This document shows positions 38,932 through 50,883 of a DNA stretch of 64,000 nucleotides, in pieces. Numbering within the stretch: position 1 is the first letter of the stretch; each line of letters opens with the position of its first letter. Location of the stretch: assembly GCA_035578905.1 (NCBI GenBank), contig JAQJVL010000803.1, forward strand, positions 186,001-250,000, in the 5' to 3' direction. The notes beneath the pieces are model-generated. The model was given only the letters and a program-made list of their open reading frames with translations. It had not been told where the DNA came from and did no database searches. This stretch comes from Stictocephala bisonia. Taxonomy: Eukaryota; Arthropoda; Insecta; Hemiptera; Membracidae. Both the position numbers and the translations under genes were made by a program.

Positions 38932-41900
38932 CAATGTCGAGGTAGTGTAAGTATTATCAATAGTTCAATGTCGAGGTAGTGTAAGTATTATCAATAGTTC
39001 AATGTCGAGGTAGTGTAAGTATTATCAATAGTTCAATGTCAAAGTAGTGTAAGTATTATCAATAGTTCAATATCGAGGTAGTGTAAGTATTATCAATAGT
39101 TCAATGTCGAGGTAGTGTAAGTATTATCAATAGTTCAATGTCGAGGTAGTGTAAGTATTATCAATAGTTCAATGTCGAGGTAGTGTAAGTATTATCAATA
39201 GTTCAATGTCGAGGTAGTGTAAGTATTATCAATAGTTCAATGTCGAGGTAGTGTAAGTATTATCAATAGTTCAATGTCGAGGTAGTGTAAGTATTATCAA
39301 TAGTTCAATGTCGAAGTTGTGTAAGTATTATCGATAGTTCAATGTCGAAGTTGTGTAAGTATTATCGATAGTTCAATGGAGAAGTAGGGTAAGTATTATC
39401 AGTAGTTCAATGGGAAAGTAGGGTAAATATTACTACTATTTCAATGGGGAAGTTATGTAAGTATTATCATAGTTCAATGGGGAAGTTATGTAAGTATTAT
39501 CAATAGTTCAATGTCGAAGTTATGTAAGTGTTATCAATAGTTCATTGGGGATGTAGGGTTAGTATTATCAGTAGTTCAATGTCGAAGTTATGTAAGTGTT
39601 ATCAATAGTTCAATGTCGAAGTTATGTAAGTGTTATCAATAGTTCATTGGGGATGTAGGGTTAGTATTATCAGTAGTTCAATGTCGAAGTTATGTAAGTA
39701 TTATCAGTAGTTCAATGTCGAAGTTATGTAAGTGTTATCAATAGTTCATTGGGGATGTAGGGTTAGTATTATCAGTAGTTCAATGTCGAAGTTATGTAAG
39801 TGTTATCAATAGTTCAATGTCGAAGTTATGTAAGTGTTATCAATAGTTCATTGGGGATGTAGGGTTAGTATTATCAATAGTTCAATGTCGAAGTTGTGTA
39901 AGTATTATCGATAGTTCAATGTCGAAGTTATGTGTTATCAATAGTTCATGTCGAACTTAAGTAAGTATTATCAATAGTTCATTGTTGAAGTTATGTAAGT
40001 GTTATCAATAGTTAAATGGGGAAGTTATGTAAGTATTATCAATTGTTCAATGGGGAAGTTATGTAAGTGTTATCAATAGTTCATTGGGGATGTAGGGTTA
40101 GTATTATCAGTAGTTCAATGTCGAAGTTATGTAGGTATCATCAATAGTTCAATGTCGAAGTTATGTAAGTGTTATCAATAGTTCATGTCGAAGTTAAGTA
40201 AGTATTATCAATAGTTCAATGTCGAAGTTATGTAAGTGTTATCAATAGTTAAATGGGGAAGTTATGTAAGTATTTTTAATAGTTCAATGGGAAGTTTTGT
40301 AAGTATTATCAATAGTTCAATGTCAAAGTTATGTAAGTGTTATCAATAGTTCATTGGGGATGTAGGGTTAGTATTATCAATAGTTCAATGTCGAAGTTGT
40401 GTAAGTATTATCAATAGTTCAATGTCGAAGTTATGTAAGTGTTATCAATAGTTAAATGGGGAAGTTATGTAAGTATTATCAATTGTTCAATGGGGAAGTT
40501 ATGTAAGTGTTATCAATAGTTCATTGGGGATGTAGGGTTAGTATTATCAGTAGTTCAATGTCGAAGTTATGTAGGTATCATCAATAGTTCAATGTCGAAG
40601 TTATGTAAGTGTTATCAATAGTTCATGTCGAAGTTAAGTAAGTATTATCAATAGTTCAATGTCGAAGTTATGTAAGTGTTATCAATAGTTAAATGGGGAA
40701 GTTATGTAAGTATTATCAATTGTTCAATGGGGAAGTTATGTAAGTGTTATCAATAGTTCATTGGGGATGTAGGGTTAGTATTATCAGTAGTTCAATGTCG
40801 AAGTTATGTAGGTATTATCAATAGTTCAATGTAGAAGTTATGTAAGAGTTATCAATAGTTCATGTCGAAGTTAAGTAAGTATTATCAGTAGTTCAATGTC
40901 GAAGTTATGTAGGTATTATCAATAGTTCAATGTCGAAGTTGTGTAAGTATTATCAATAGTTCAATGTCGAAGTTATGTAAGTGTTATCAATAGTTCATTG
41001 GGGATGTAGGGTTAGTATTATCAGTAGTTCAATGTCGAAGTTATGTAAGTGTTATCAATAGTTAAATGGGGAAGTTATGTAAGTATTATCAATTGTTCAA
41101 TGGGGAAGTTATGTAAGTATTTTTAATAGTTCAATGGGAAGTTTTGTAAGTATTATCAATAGTTCAATGTCAAAGTTATGTAAGTGTTATCAATAGTTCA
41201 TTGGGGATGTAGGGTTAGTATTATCAATAGTTCAATGTCGAAGTTGTGTAAGTATTATCAATAGTTCAATGTCGAAGTTATGTAAGTGTTATCAATAGTT
41301 CATGTCGAAGTTAAGTAAGTATTATCAATAGTTCATTGGGGATGTAGGGTTAGTATTATCAATAGTTCATGTCGAAGTTATGTAAGTGTTATCAATAGTT
41401 CATTGGGAATGTAGGGTTAGTATTATCAATAGTTCATGTCGAAGTTGTGTAAGTATTATCAATAGTTCAATGTCGAAGTTGTGTAAGTATTATCAATAGT
41501 TCAATGTCGAAGTTATGTAAGTGTTATCAATAGTTCATGTCGAAGTTAAGTAAGTATTATCAATAGTTCATTGGGGATGTAGGGTTAGTATTATCAATAG
41601 TTCATGTCGAAGTTATGTAAGTGTTATCAATAGTTCATTGGGAATGTAGGGTTAGTATTATCAATAGTTCATGTCGAAGTTATGTAAGTGTTATCAATAG
41701 TTCATTGGGGATGTAGGGTTAGTATTATCAATAGTTCAATGTCGAAGTTATGTAAGTGTTATCAATAGTTAAATGGGGAAGTTATGTAAGTATTATCAAT
41801 TGTTCAATGGGGAAGTTATGTAAGTATTAACAATAGTTCAATGTCAAAGTTATGTAATTGTTATCAATAGTTCATTGGGGATGTAGGGTTAGTATTATCA

Positions 41901-42350
41901 ATAGTTCAATGTCGAAGTTGTGTAAGTATTATCAATAGTTCAATGTCGAAGTTATGTAAGTGTTATCAATAGTTCATGTCGAAGTTAAGTAAGTATTATC
42001 AATAGTTCATTGGGGATGTAGGGTTAGTATTATCAATAGTTCATGTCGAAGTTATGTAAGTGTTATCAATAGTTCATTGGGGATGTAGGGTTAGTATTAT
42101 CAATAGTTCAATGTCGAAGTTATGTAAGTGTTATCAATAGTTAAATGGGGAAGTTATGTAAGTATTATCAATTGTTCAATGGGGAAGTTATGTAAGTATT
42201 TTTAATAGTTCAATTGGAAGTTTTGTAAGTATTATCAATAGTTCAATGTCAAAGTTATGTAAGTATTATCAATAGTTCAATGGGGGATGTTTTGTAAGTA
42301 TTATCAATAGTTCAATGGGGAAGTTATGTAAGTATTAACAATACTAAATT
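38932..42350. repeat. 34-bp minisatellite, about 100 copies, with higher-order repeats
   Basis: The base unit is GTCGAGGTAGTGTAAGTATT then ATCAATAGTTCAAT. The first eleven or so units are nearly identical. Beyond about 39310 several unit classes alternate (GTCGAAGTTATGTAAGTG, GGGGAAGTTATGTAAGTA, TGGGGATGTAGGGTTAGT), some one or two bases shorter. A marker variant (GTTAAATGGGG) recurs at 40011, 40248, 40451, 40688, 41061, 41768 and 42140, which reveals blocks of about 237 and 373 bp. Almost every unit holds GTAAGTRTT. The array ends about 50 bp before a LINE tail. Confidence 0.97.
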
Positions 42351-42394
42351 TCAAAATACGAATTATCATACTTTATAGTAACAATGTAAAAAAA

Positions 42395-43600
42395 GTCTTT
42401 TGTCAAATTAAATCAAATATGTTTATTTGTAGTAGACAACATTACATTGCATTACAAACGTCAATTAAAATCTAAACTAAAACTAATGCTCCACGTGTTA
42501 AGCCTGAAAGAAAGTTGGCAAATTACCAAATATACATCTTCTGTACAACAAATAAAAACACTTCCAGCAAATATAACTCTTAAAATATTGTTAAGAGATT
42601 AGAACTAATAAAACTATAGTTACAAGTCGAGAAATTCCTAAATCGAATAACAATCTCCTTTAAAAGATACTATTGTAGTAGAATTTTGAAATTGTTATTA
42701 CAAACACTTCTTGTTTAATTTTATCCGGCAGTTTGCTATATAATTTAGGCCCTATATTTTGAGGAAGCCAGGCAGCTGATTTTAATCTATGAGAGGCCTG
42801 TCTGTGTTGGCTTCTTTGTCTCGTGTTACAGCTATGAATATTAACGCCAGTTATTATTGTTGTGGATTTTAATTTATAAAATAATAATAATTCATAAATG
42901 TATGTCATTGCTAATGTTAAAATTTTAAATCATTTAAAGTACTCTCTGCAAGTAAGTACTCTCTGATTTATTTTGTTCAGCCCAACTTTTTTGTAAACTT
43001 AACACGCGTGTGAAATTTACATGAGAAGCGGCACCCCATAATACAATGCAGTACCTTAAGCCTTGACTCTATGAGTGATGTGTACATCATTATAGTTATA
43101 AATACATTTTGATAAGCTGAAAAATCTTCTCAATAAAAATATTTGTGAGGATATTTGGAGCTGGATGTGTGCAGTCCACAAGATACTGCTATCAATTTTT
43201 ATTCCTAAGTACTTTACCTCATAGCTAAAAGGAAGTTCATAATTGTTCATTAATATAACCTGGTTTGATTCGTAGCTATTGTTTTTAGAAAATCTTAAAC
43301 AGCAAGTTTTTATCGGATTTACATATAAATGTTTTTACTATTAAGGTGTTGATTAAGGTTTGTTATCTGTAAGAAACTGTCAATTTCAAGATTGTTCCGA
43401 GATTTATTTTTAAAGAGGAGAGCCACATCATCTGCGTGCATGTTGATTCGTAGGTTATTTAACATGTTTGAAATATCATTCATGTACAGGATAAAGACCA
43501 AGTACCAATAGAAATAAAATGTTAATATTAGAAGTAGGTTATAATCTAAGTCTTTCAACACAAGCAAAGATCCAACGCAAGTTATGTACAACTGTTTGGA
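42395..43600 (-). mobile_element. LINE, heavily decayed reverse transcriptase
   Basis: On the - strand, 43591-43319 reads ILYMNDISNMLNNLRINMHA then DDVALLF, so the YADD box has become HADD. It continues in another frame with SYEVKYLGIKIDSSILWTAHI (43250-43056) and then HSCNTRQRSQHRQASHRLKS and IGPKLYSKLPDKIKQ (42908-42660). An AATAAA lies close to the 3' end (about 42420). It resembles the CR1 and Jockey groups. It is 5'-truncated with several frameshifts. Confidence 0.8.
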
Positions 43601-44358
43601 GCTAGCAACACTTCTTAAATAATGTCAAGAACTGTTTACTGTATTGAGCTGAACACTATATTACAACCAGTTATAAAATGTAATGCTTGCTTTATGATGA
43701 AATTAATTTAAAATAAGCCAAGTATTATAAGTTGTAGTATTTTACCAACTTCTTTGTATAAAAGTATGAATAATGAATAGTTAACAAAACTTCTTTAAAA
43801 CTAAGTTAACTTTAGGACTAAAAATAACTATAAGAGTTTGGTCATTAATTTTATTTTTTAACATATCTAATAAAAGCAAACATCTTCTTGAAGGGTTTTG
43901 GTAAAATAAATAAGAAAACCAGAGTAAAAACTACCTTGGTGCTGCTTTTACTTAAATAAACTAATCTAAAGGTACTGAACTAGCTGTTACAAATTCTATT
44001 AAATAAGATAATAAATAAATACATGAGCTTTACTACCTATTTTCAAGAAATGTAACTGGTAAACTTTAGAGAATAAAATAGTTTTGTACTAAAATGAACT
44101 TAAGGGGATATATTTAATAAAGTATTTTGTGTAATAATTGTTATACGATACAAGTGAACGTCCACAACACAACATGTAGTATTACAAGTACAAAATGAAA
44201 AAGAAAAAATATTATGGTGAATGATTTCACTTACCAGAAATATTTACAAAGTAATGTGAATCTCTTAATTGTTTTAATTTAATTATAACATGGTACTTTC
44301 AATTACAATATAATTATATAACTATTATATAATATGTATATAATTAAGTATTATATAA

Positions 44359-44620
44359 CCGTCCGCTCAATGGTTGCCATCGACGTGGACACTACTAGAG
44401 AAGTCCGGGGTGTCCCTGTTTGGTGGTAGTCAGGGTTCGAGTTTAGGGAAGAGATCCGAGTATGAGGTTTGTCAATTAGCTGAAAATCAGATAAATAATG
44501 CGTGGTTAGGATTCCACGTAAAGCTGTAGGTCCATAGGAACAATGTTAAATTCGTTCATCTACACATCATTCATTCGCCCCTCATATTCGCCCATACCTC
44601 TACGATCGGCGTCTTAGAAA
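44359..44620 (+). mobile_element. SINE (copy 8)
   Basis: CGCTCAATGGTTGCCATCGA, ACTACTAGAGAAGTCCGGGG, GTAGTCAGGGTTCGAGTTTA (a box B-like GGTTCGAG), GCGTGGTTAGGATTCCACGT, AAGCTGTAGGTCC, then a deletion of the block before the tail. It ends in TACGATCGGCGTCTTAGAAA and an (AAT)n run. Confidence 0.8.
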
Positions 44621-44794
44621 TGAATAATAATAATATTAATTTACGTAGCTATTTTCAATAATGATTAGGGTCTAAATATTTAGTTATTTATCTCATTAGT
44701 TACTTTCAACTAGATTACTAGTTTGAAGAAGTGGCTGTTCACAGAGTCTTGCTTTGTTAACAAGATAAACTCTTTGTAGCAATTCTCTTCATTA

Positions 44795-44860
44795 CGGGAC
44801 ACCTCTGCTCTCATCACTTGCCAACCCCGGCACTCACTGCGCTCGTTACACCTCGGCCTA
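44795..44860 (+). repeat. GC-hairpin repeat family, copy 4 (decayed)
   Basis: GGGACACCTCTGCTC, CTTGCCAACCCCGGCACTCA, CTGCGCTCGTTACACCTCGG, CC. The first hairpin is mutated and the last one is cut off. Confidence 0.6.
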
Positions 44861-44980
44861 ATTTAATTAACTAGTTTAAATAACTAAAATAACTGCATTA
44901 GCTTAAAATTTAATCCTTCAATATCAGTAGAGTGGACCCCTACAATCGAATCTGAATAAAATCACGCTTACATAATTGAA

Positions 44981-45027
44981 TAGATATTTCGTAATGTTAT
45001 TTCATAAATAACATTATGAAATATCTA
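44981..45027. repeat. Hairpin, 22-bp arms with one mismatch
   Basis: TAGATATTTCGTAATGTTAT plus TT, then CAT, then the reverse complement with one change (C to T). It lies about 120 bp after a GC-hairpin repeat. Confidence 0.85.
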
Positions 45028-45644
45028 TCTAGCCTCTTCACTATTACAAACATCATTGTTTACATTTCATCAGCTGTTAATACGTTTTGGAAATTATTAT
45101 TTACGTTTGAACAGCTGTTGGTTTCGTTCATTTAAATCTCTCCCACTTTTATTCTTATGGCCCAAAAATATACTTTGAGGGCTTCTCACACTCTTTAGAG
45201 TAAAATCATTGAATAATTAAGACATTATTGCACAACTACGAACACAGGAACATTTTTTGACACCTCAACCGTTTAAATTGGTCAAGAAATTAGGGGGAAT
45301 TCGCGTATGGAGACTTTCAGTATGAAAATCGTCCCTAATGCTTACTTATGCTAGCCTATCCTGTCAAAGGACGATGTCGTACTGTGTCAAAAGGCAGGAC
45401 AACAGGAGCGTGTCACAAGGTGGTCTGCAGGATATGGGTTCCCATAACTACAACACTCACCTGCAAATGTCTTTAATTTTACGTACCACACGTCCCATAC
45501 ATGTTGTTGTGGATTATACGTTTCCGCCTACATTATCTACTGTCTCTCTATATATGTTCCTTATAAATAACATACTTAGAAGTTTAAGTACGTTACGTGG
45601 CACTGCCCCTTGGGAGTTCTCTACAGTCCAAGAATACTATTAAT

Positions 45645-46098
45645 ACCTAACCCAACTTAACCGAACCCAACTGAACCTAAACTATCAATTATTTGAGATC
45701 AAATAAGGTAAGAAAGGACCAAGTAAGGTCCTAATTTTCGCCTCAATAAATAAGTATTTTCACTCATTCATTAAAGCTCAACCTAACCTAACCCAACCTA
45801 TTCCAACCTAACCGAATCTAACCCAGCCTAACCTAACCTACCCAATCTAACTTAATCTAATCTAACCTAACTCAACATTACCAAATATGACCGAACTTAA
45901 CCAAAACTAACCTAATCTAACCTAACCCAACTCAACCCATTTCAACCTAACCTAACCCAATCCAACCTAACCTAACTTAACCCAGCCTAACCTAACCGAA
46001 TTAAATCAACCTAACCTAACCGAATTTAACCCAACCTAAACTAACCTAACGCAATCTAACCTAATTTAATCTAACCTAAACCTAACCTAACCTTGTGT
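45645..46098. repeat. Interstitial degenerate (CCTAA)n telomere-like tract
   Basis: About 450 bp of CCTAACCTAACCCAACCTA-type sequence, with many C/T and A/G variants of the pentamer. (TTAGG)n is the ancestral arthropod telomere repeat. Divergence shows it is old. It could be a healed break, a telomeric insertion or an unrelated pentamer array. Shorter runs occur near 5190-5210 and 57365-57440. Confidence 0.85.
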
Positions 46099-46934
46099 TC
46101 CAAACAATTCACTGCGTCGGTGGATTTAGATAATTCTGATTATGATTGCTCTATTTTAAATATATTTATAAAATCTATTTAAATAATCCTCTATATTTAC
46201 GGCTGGATGAATTTTTTGATCAAAAACTTCATTATGTCACTAACAAAATATCTAATATTTTTATTGACTTATGAAAATTTTAAAAATAAGTAGGCCTGTA
46301 TTATTACCAATCACAGACGTAAAGATAAATCAATTTTCCAAAATTAAAACTATACTTAATTCTAAAACATTATGTCCAATAGATAAAAAAAATTATATTG
46401 TTCTAAGAAGATTGTTAGGTTAGCTTAGATTTTCCGCTCACAGCTTATTCCAACGGCAGTAACGCAGCTTATTTTCATGCAGGTTCCCGGACGTCTGTAC
46501 AGTAAGAGTTTTGTATGTAGCGTGACTCACCGTCATGTGCCGTGTTTCAAGCTGATTCTGACATATGCACGTGTCGCATCAAACTAAGTTTTATTTACTA
46601 TGTTTCGGATTCTGTTTTCTAAAGAAGACTTAAGTTTAAAGTACAATTCTTTCATACAGAAAAACATTAAGGACTATTTTTCTTCAGTTTAAAAGACTCT
46701 TTACTTTAGCGTAATTTAGCAAACTTAAGTGGATAGTAATGTTTCTACAAAATCTTTTTGTTAAATTGAGTCATACATAATGTAAAGTAAGTGTACATTT
46801 TTATAAATTGTTTGGTTTACTACTTTTATAAAATTAGTAAAGTTAATTTGTTTCCAGTTTGGCGTTTTATTGTTTTTTCCTCATTTTACACCAAACAAAG
46901 TGCAATACGGTATGATATATACTATGGGAGTCAA

Positions 46935-47105
46935 TATATAAAGTAGTTTTGATTAACCGTATGTTTGATTATCCGAACCACTACTTCTGTTGGTCTCAAT
47001 TTATTCGGATAATCGACTTCCCACTGGAAATAATTTTGTGCGTGATTTATTTCACTATCCCTTCGATTATCAGTACTTAAATGGGTTCAGAGATTATCCA
47101 ATATA
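46935..47105. mobile_element. Possible pogo/Tigger-like remnant
   Basis: GATTATCCGAACC, TTCGGATAATCGA, CGATTATCAG and AGATTATCC occur in both orientations within 170 bp. Repeated ATTATCCGAA motifs are common at the ends of pogo-type Tc1/mariner elements. No complete terminal repeat is visible, so this is a weak call. Confidence 0.3.
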
Positions 47106-47109
47106 GGCC

Positions 47110-47345
47110 AAACATTCTGTGTCAGTACAGAGGTGTGGGAGGCTGTCGGCTCGCATTAATGTAAGGAGAGCAGCCACGTGACGTCATGGGTCAAGGCTGA
47201 CCACGCTACTCGGTGATTGTGAAGTCACGTCGATCGACATGCTGACTCACGCCGGGGACTTGCCACCCTGAGTCAACTTTTAGTTGCGTGAGCTAACTCC
47301 TAAGGGGGGTCTCTTCTGTTACGTCACCCATCAACCCCCAACGGG
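47110..47345. promoter_or_regulatory. GC-rich island with clustered bZIP-type sites
   Basis: In AT-rich intron, this island contains CCACGTGACGTCATGG (E-box CACGTG overlapping a full CRE, TGACGTCA, 47175-47186). It also holds TCACGTC (47225-47231), TGACTCA (47243-47249), TGAGTCA (47269-47275) and TTACGTCA (47319-47326). Five such cores in 150 bp is unusual. It might be an intronic enhancer or part of an unrecognised element; function is inference. Confidence 0.4.
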
Positions 47346-48284
47346 GCAATGTTCAGGAATGTTTCATACTCCTAGCCCAACGAGTGTTACTAGTTCGATC
47401 CACGAGATATGGGTTCCATAAGAAGTTAAACACTTTGAAAACCTATAACTTGTATAACTTGTTATACAAGTTTCACGCTAAGAAGTGTTGATTAGTTATT
47501 TTGTTTTGCTGTTCCATCTTTATTCATTCTTCATCTTTATTCATAAAGTTGCCAATAGACAGACACTTAAGTCAAAATACTGTGTAACGTAAATATAAAA
47601 AAACTGTCGATTTAAAAGTCAAAACAGTTGACAGTGTTCTAACTTCCATGTTTAGTTGTAATATGTTTTCTCAACTGCGAATCAGTTTATAAACACTTAT
47701 TTTATAAGATAAACAAATGATTTATTTTTCGGTATTTACATAAAAACAAATTAAACCTTGTTCAGTTACTGACTACTTTTACTAATAATGGTCTGTTAAA
47801 TGGATAAACACTTTTTTTAAACATAAATAATATGTGTGTTGCATTTAAAAATGCAACTAACACAGATATTGCAATAAATAAAACAATGTAACTTTTATAA
47901 AATAACAGTGTATATTGTAGGAGGAATGTAATAAAGAGATGGAACTTTAATAAATATTGTTTGAAAGTCAGTTTTAAACTTTAAAACACTTGGTTTTCAG
48001 CTTAGAACTAATCATGCTATTACTACTACTTTGTATGCTACTACTACTACTTTAAAACTTTACTAGGTTGTTAGTACTTGCATACCTCTGTCACTCTCAC
48101 GTACAACCTAAGTGAGTGTGTTTTTACGCTATATTTTCTTTTCTTTTACGTTTTATTAATGTCCACTAAAAGAAAAGTGCTCCGCCCAAAGGCCTCTAAT
48201 ATAGCGAAATGGATAATCAGCTTATCAAAGTCAACCCACCATCCTTCTGACAAATATGTGCTTTACAAGTTTAATGAAATAAAA

Positions 48285-50035
48285 AAAGAGCCAAATGGCA
48301 CCCCTGGAAGTCTTGATTTCTGCGATACCGGCAGGGAAAGCAGCCGGTCTTGACGGTATCTTTCCGGAATTTCTGCTGCATGCTGGTAGCAAAGTGAAAC
48401 AATAGCTTCAAACAGTCTTCAATAAGATACAGGCAATTTGCCAAAAGCATTCAAGCGATCAAAAGTAGTAGCTGTTCTGAAGCCTGGAAAAGATCCTGAA
48501 CGAGTGGAAAATTATCGCCCAATAGTTCTTAGTGTTTGTTATAAGTTGCTAGAAAGGCTGTTATACAATAGAATATCGCCCACTCTTGATTCTAATGTTC
48601 CAGTTGAGCAGGCTGGTTTTTGCGCTGGCTGAAGTTGTAGTGACCAGACCTTAGCTCTAACATCATTTATCGAAAATGGGTTTGAAAAGAAGTTGAAAAC
48701 ATCTGCAGCTTTTTACTGATCTTACAGCACCTTATGACACAGTATGTAGGAAAGGTTTGTTGTTTACGTTCTACAGCCTCCTTCCCCGTCCAATTCTATT
48801 GCGACTTTTACAGTCAATGCTTAGTGCTAGGCTAGTACAATTTTATCTCGCTGGTGAAGAAAGCTCATTTAGACAGCTGAAGGATGGGCTACCACAGGAG
48901 TTTGTACTTGTTCCAATTTTATTTAACGTGTATACTGCTGATACCCAATCACAAAGTCTAGACAATTTATATCTGCGAATGATTTAGCTTTAGATTACCA
49001 ACATAAGAACTTCACAACTACTGAAGAAACACTTACAAGTGACCTTGCAGCCCTCAAAGAATATTTTAAGAACCTGGAAGCTGAATCCTAACACATATAA
49101 AACCGAAGTAGCCTGCTTCCACTTAAGTAACAGACCGGCCAATCGAAAATTGAACATCTTCCTAAATGGTGTAAAACTCCATCATAATGAGCATCCACAG
49201 TACCTGGGAGTAATGTTAGATCGATCGCTGACCTTTAAAAGACATCTTCATAAAACAGCAGCTAAAATTAAAACCAGGGCAAATGTATTACATCATATTG
49301 CCGGAACGACTTGGGGAGCCAACACACACGTCCTGCGTACTACTGCTTTGTCACTGGTCTATTCAGCTGCTGAATAAAGTGCTCCCGTTTGTCTAAATAG
49401 TGTTCATACTAAAGCGGTTGATGTCCAACTTAATAGGGTCATGAGAGCTATTAGTGGCACTCTCATGTCAACTCCTCTTCCTTGGCTCCCAGTGATGTGA
49501 AATATAGCTCCTCCAGAAATAAGACGTCAGGAGGCACTACTCAAAGAATTCAATAAGATCTGGAATGGAGATCCGCACACACCAGAATCTCTCACGTCAG
49601 AACGGTCGCTTAAAATCTCGAAACCCACCTCTACGTACTGCTTTCCATTTGAGCAGATCAAACTTCTCGCCCAATACCAGCTGGGCCATAGCGTGGATCA
49701 GTTTTGATGAACGTAATAAGTTTATTATTAACGATCCATCAATACCTGTAGGTGGGATGAACCTCCCTGGTAGGGCACTGTTAAATTGGTTCCGAACTGG
49801 CGATGGGAGATGCAAACTGGAAGTATAAATTGGGATTGACAGTAGATCAGTCATGTGATTGCGGGGAGTCTATCCAAACAATGGATCACATAGTTACAGG
49901 GTGCCACCTGCGCTCTTTTACGGAGGGATTGGTCAGCATACACAGAATCAGTGAGGCAGGTATTAGATGGCTCGAATGATTGGACTAAACTTTGTGACAG
50001 GAGATCACTTTACATATTGTAATATATGAATCATG
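48285..50035 (+). mobile_element. LINE, reverse transcriptase with many disruptions
   Basis: Fragments in order: GKAAGLDGIFPEFLLHAG, FKRSKVVAVLKPGKDPE, VENYRPIVLSVCYKLLERLL, VPVEQAGFCAG, AAFYDLTAPYDTV (Asp block), LKDGLPQEFVLVPILFNVYT, FISANDLAL where the YADD box should be, YLGVMLDRSLTFKRHL, and a C-terminal Cys-His motif (CDCGESIQTMDHIVTGC) near 49860. Several frameshifts and stops break it, and the first catalytic Asp of YADD is Asn. It is a non-LTR element of the type common in insects. It has no detectable 5' endonuclease. Confidence 0.85.
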
Positions 50036-50105
50036 ACTTTCGGATATTTATCCAAATATACATCACAGCTTTATAGTTAACAAATGATAGCTGACAACAA
50101 ACCAT

Positions 50106-50122
50106 ACGATATATATATATAA
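50106..50122. repeat. Short TA tract
   Basis: A short (AT)n run about 70 bp after the LINE remnant; it may be its 3' tail. Confidence 0.6.
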
Positions 50123-50781
50123 TGTCCACTTATGTAGGGCACGGCATTGCTGAAAAGGGGGAGTTGGTACGGTTCATTTCCCTACCTCGTCGGTCCGAAT
50201 TGTCAAATTTCGAGTTAACAAATCGAACAATCATTGCGCTTCAAAACTATTTTAACTTTGAATGTCAATTAATCACTGGCATATTGTATTTTCAAATTGT
50301 ACGATTTCAATGTTAACTAATTGTTCGTTATTGAGATTAAAAATACTACTTATGATTTACCCATCTTTTAGAAAATTATGAGAGCCATCTTGAAATATAA
50401 TACAACCATAGATAATCGTAAAAATCCCAATTTATAAACTTATTGCATAATTTTACAATGGTTAGCAAAAAGAATCTACAGATAGCCATACAAACACGAA
50501 AGAACAATTTTAATTATAAATGTATTAATGGATTCGTTCATCTAAATATATAATAATAAGCGTAGTTCTAACTATTTTATTTTACCATGATGATAATGAT
50601 AAAAACTTGGGGTTGTCCAAGGAATTACTCTTGGGCCTATATTATTTTTAATCTATATAGTCTTTAAAACAAATTGAGGTGATTCTCAGATGATAATATG
50701 TTTTAATTATCATAGATGTTTTGTTCAGCGTGGTAAATTTGCTATTTATATATTTATTTACCCTTATCGTGTTGTGTTTAG

Positions 50782-50883
50782 GATAACTACAATGCTCTGC
50801 ACATCGCCTCGATGTTCTCCAGGGAAGATGTGGTCAAGGCCCTGTTGGCCAAGAAAGGCGTCGACGTCTACGCCCCTGGAGGG
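50782..50883 (+). CDS. nompC: NOMPC exon 3: ankyrin repeat 2
   Basis: 34 codons between GTGTTTAG and GTAAGT, phase 0 on both sides. It reads DNYNALHIASMFSREDVV and then KALLAKKGVDVYAPGG, an ankyrin repeat (ALHIA at residues 5-9, VVKALLAKKGVDV near the end). It follows directly from the ARNN end of exon 2. The family match is NOMPC's second repeat (NDNYN.LHIA..YSREDVVK.LL). High GC and clean splice sites contrast with the intron. It has the same length as exon 2 (102 bp), so either exon could be skipped without a frameshift. Confidence 0.96.

Noticed and set aside
38932..39310. let-7-like GAGGTAGT in each early unit of the 34-bp array
   Set aside because: Only the seed agrees and the remainder differs from let-7; nompC is transcribed on the + strand, so the complementary target sites would need antisense transcription, for which there is no sign.
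38932..42350. CRISPR-like array
   Set aside because: Units are contiguous with no unique spacers, in a eukaryotic intron; this is a minisatellite.
45338..45643. 101-codon open frame before the telomere-like tract
   Set aside because: No family resemblance and ordinary composition; probably chance.
47385..47420. AGTTCGATCCA box B-like sequence
   Set aside because: No box A or cloverleaf can be formed around it.
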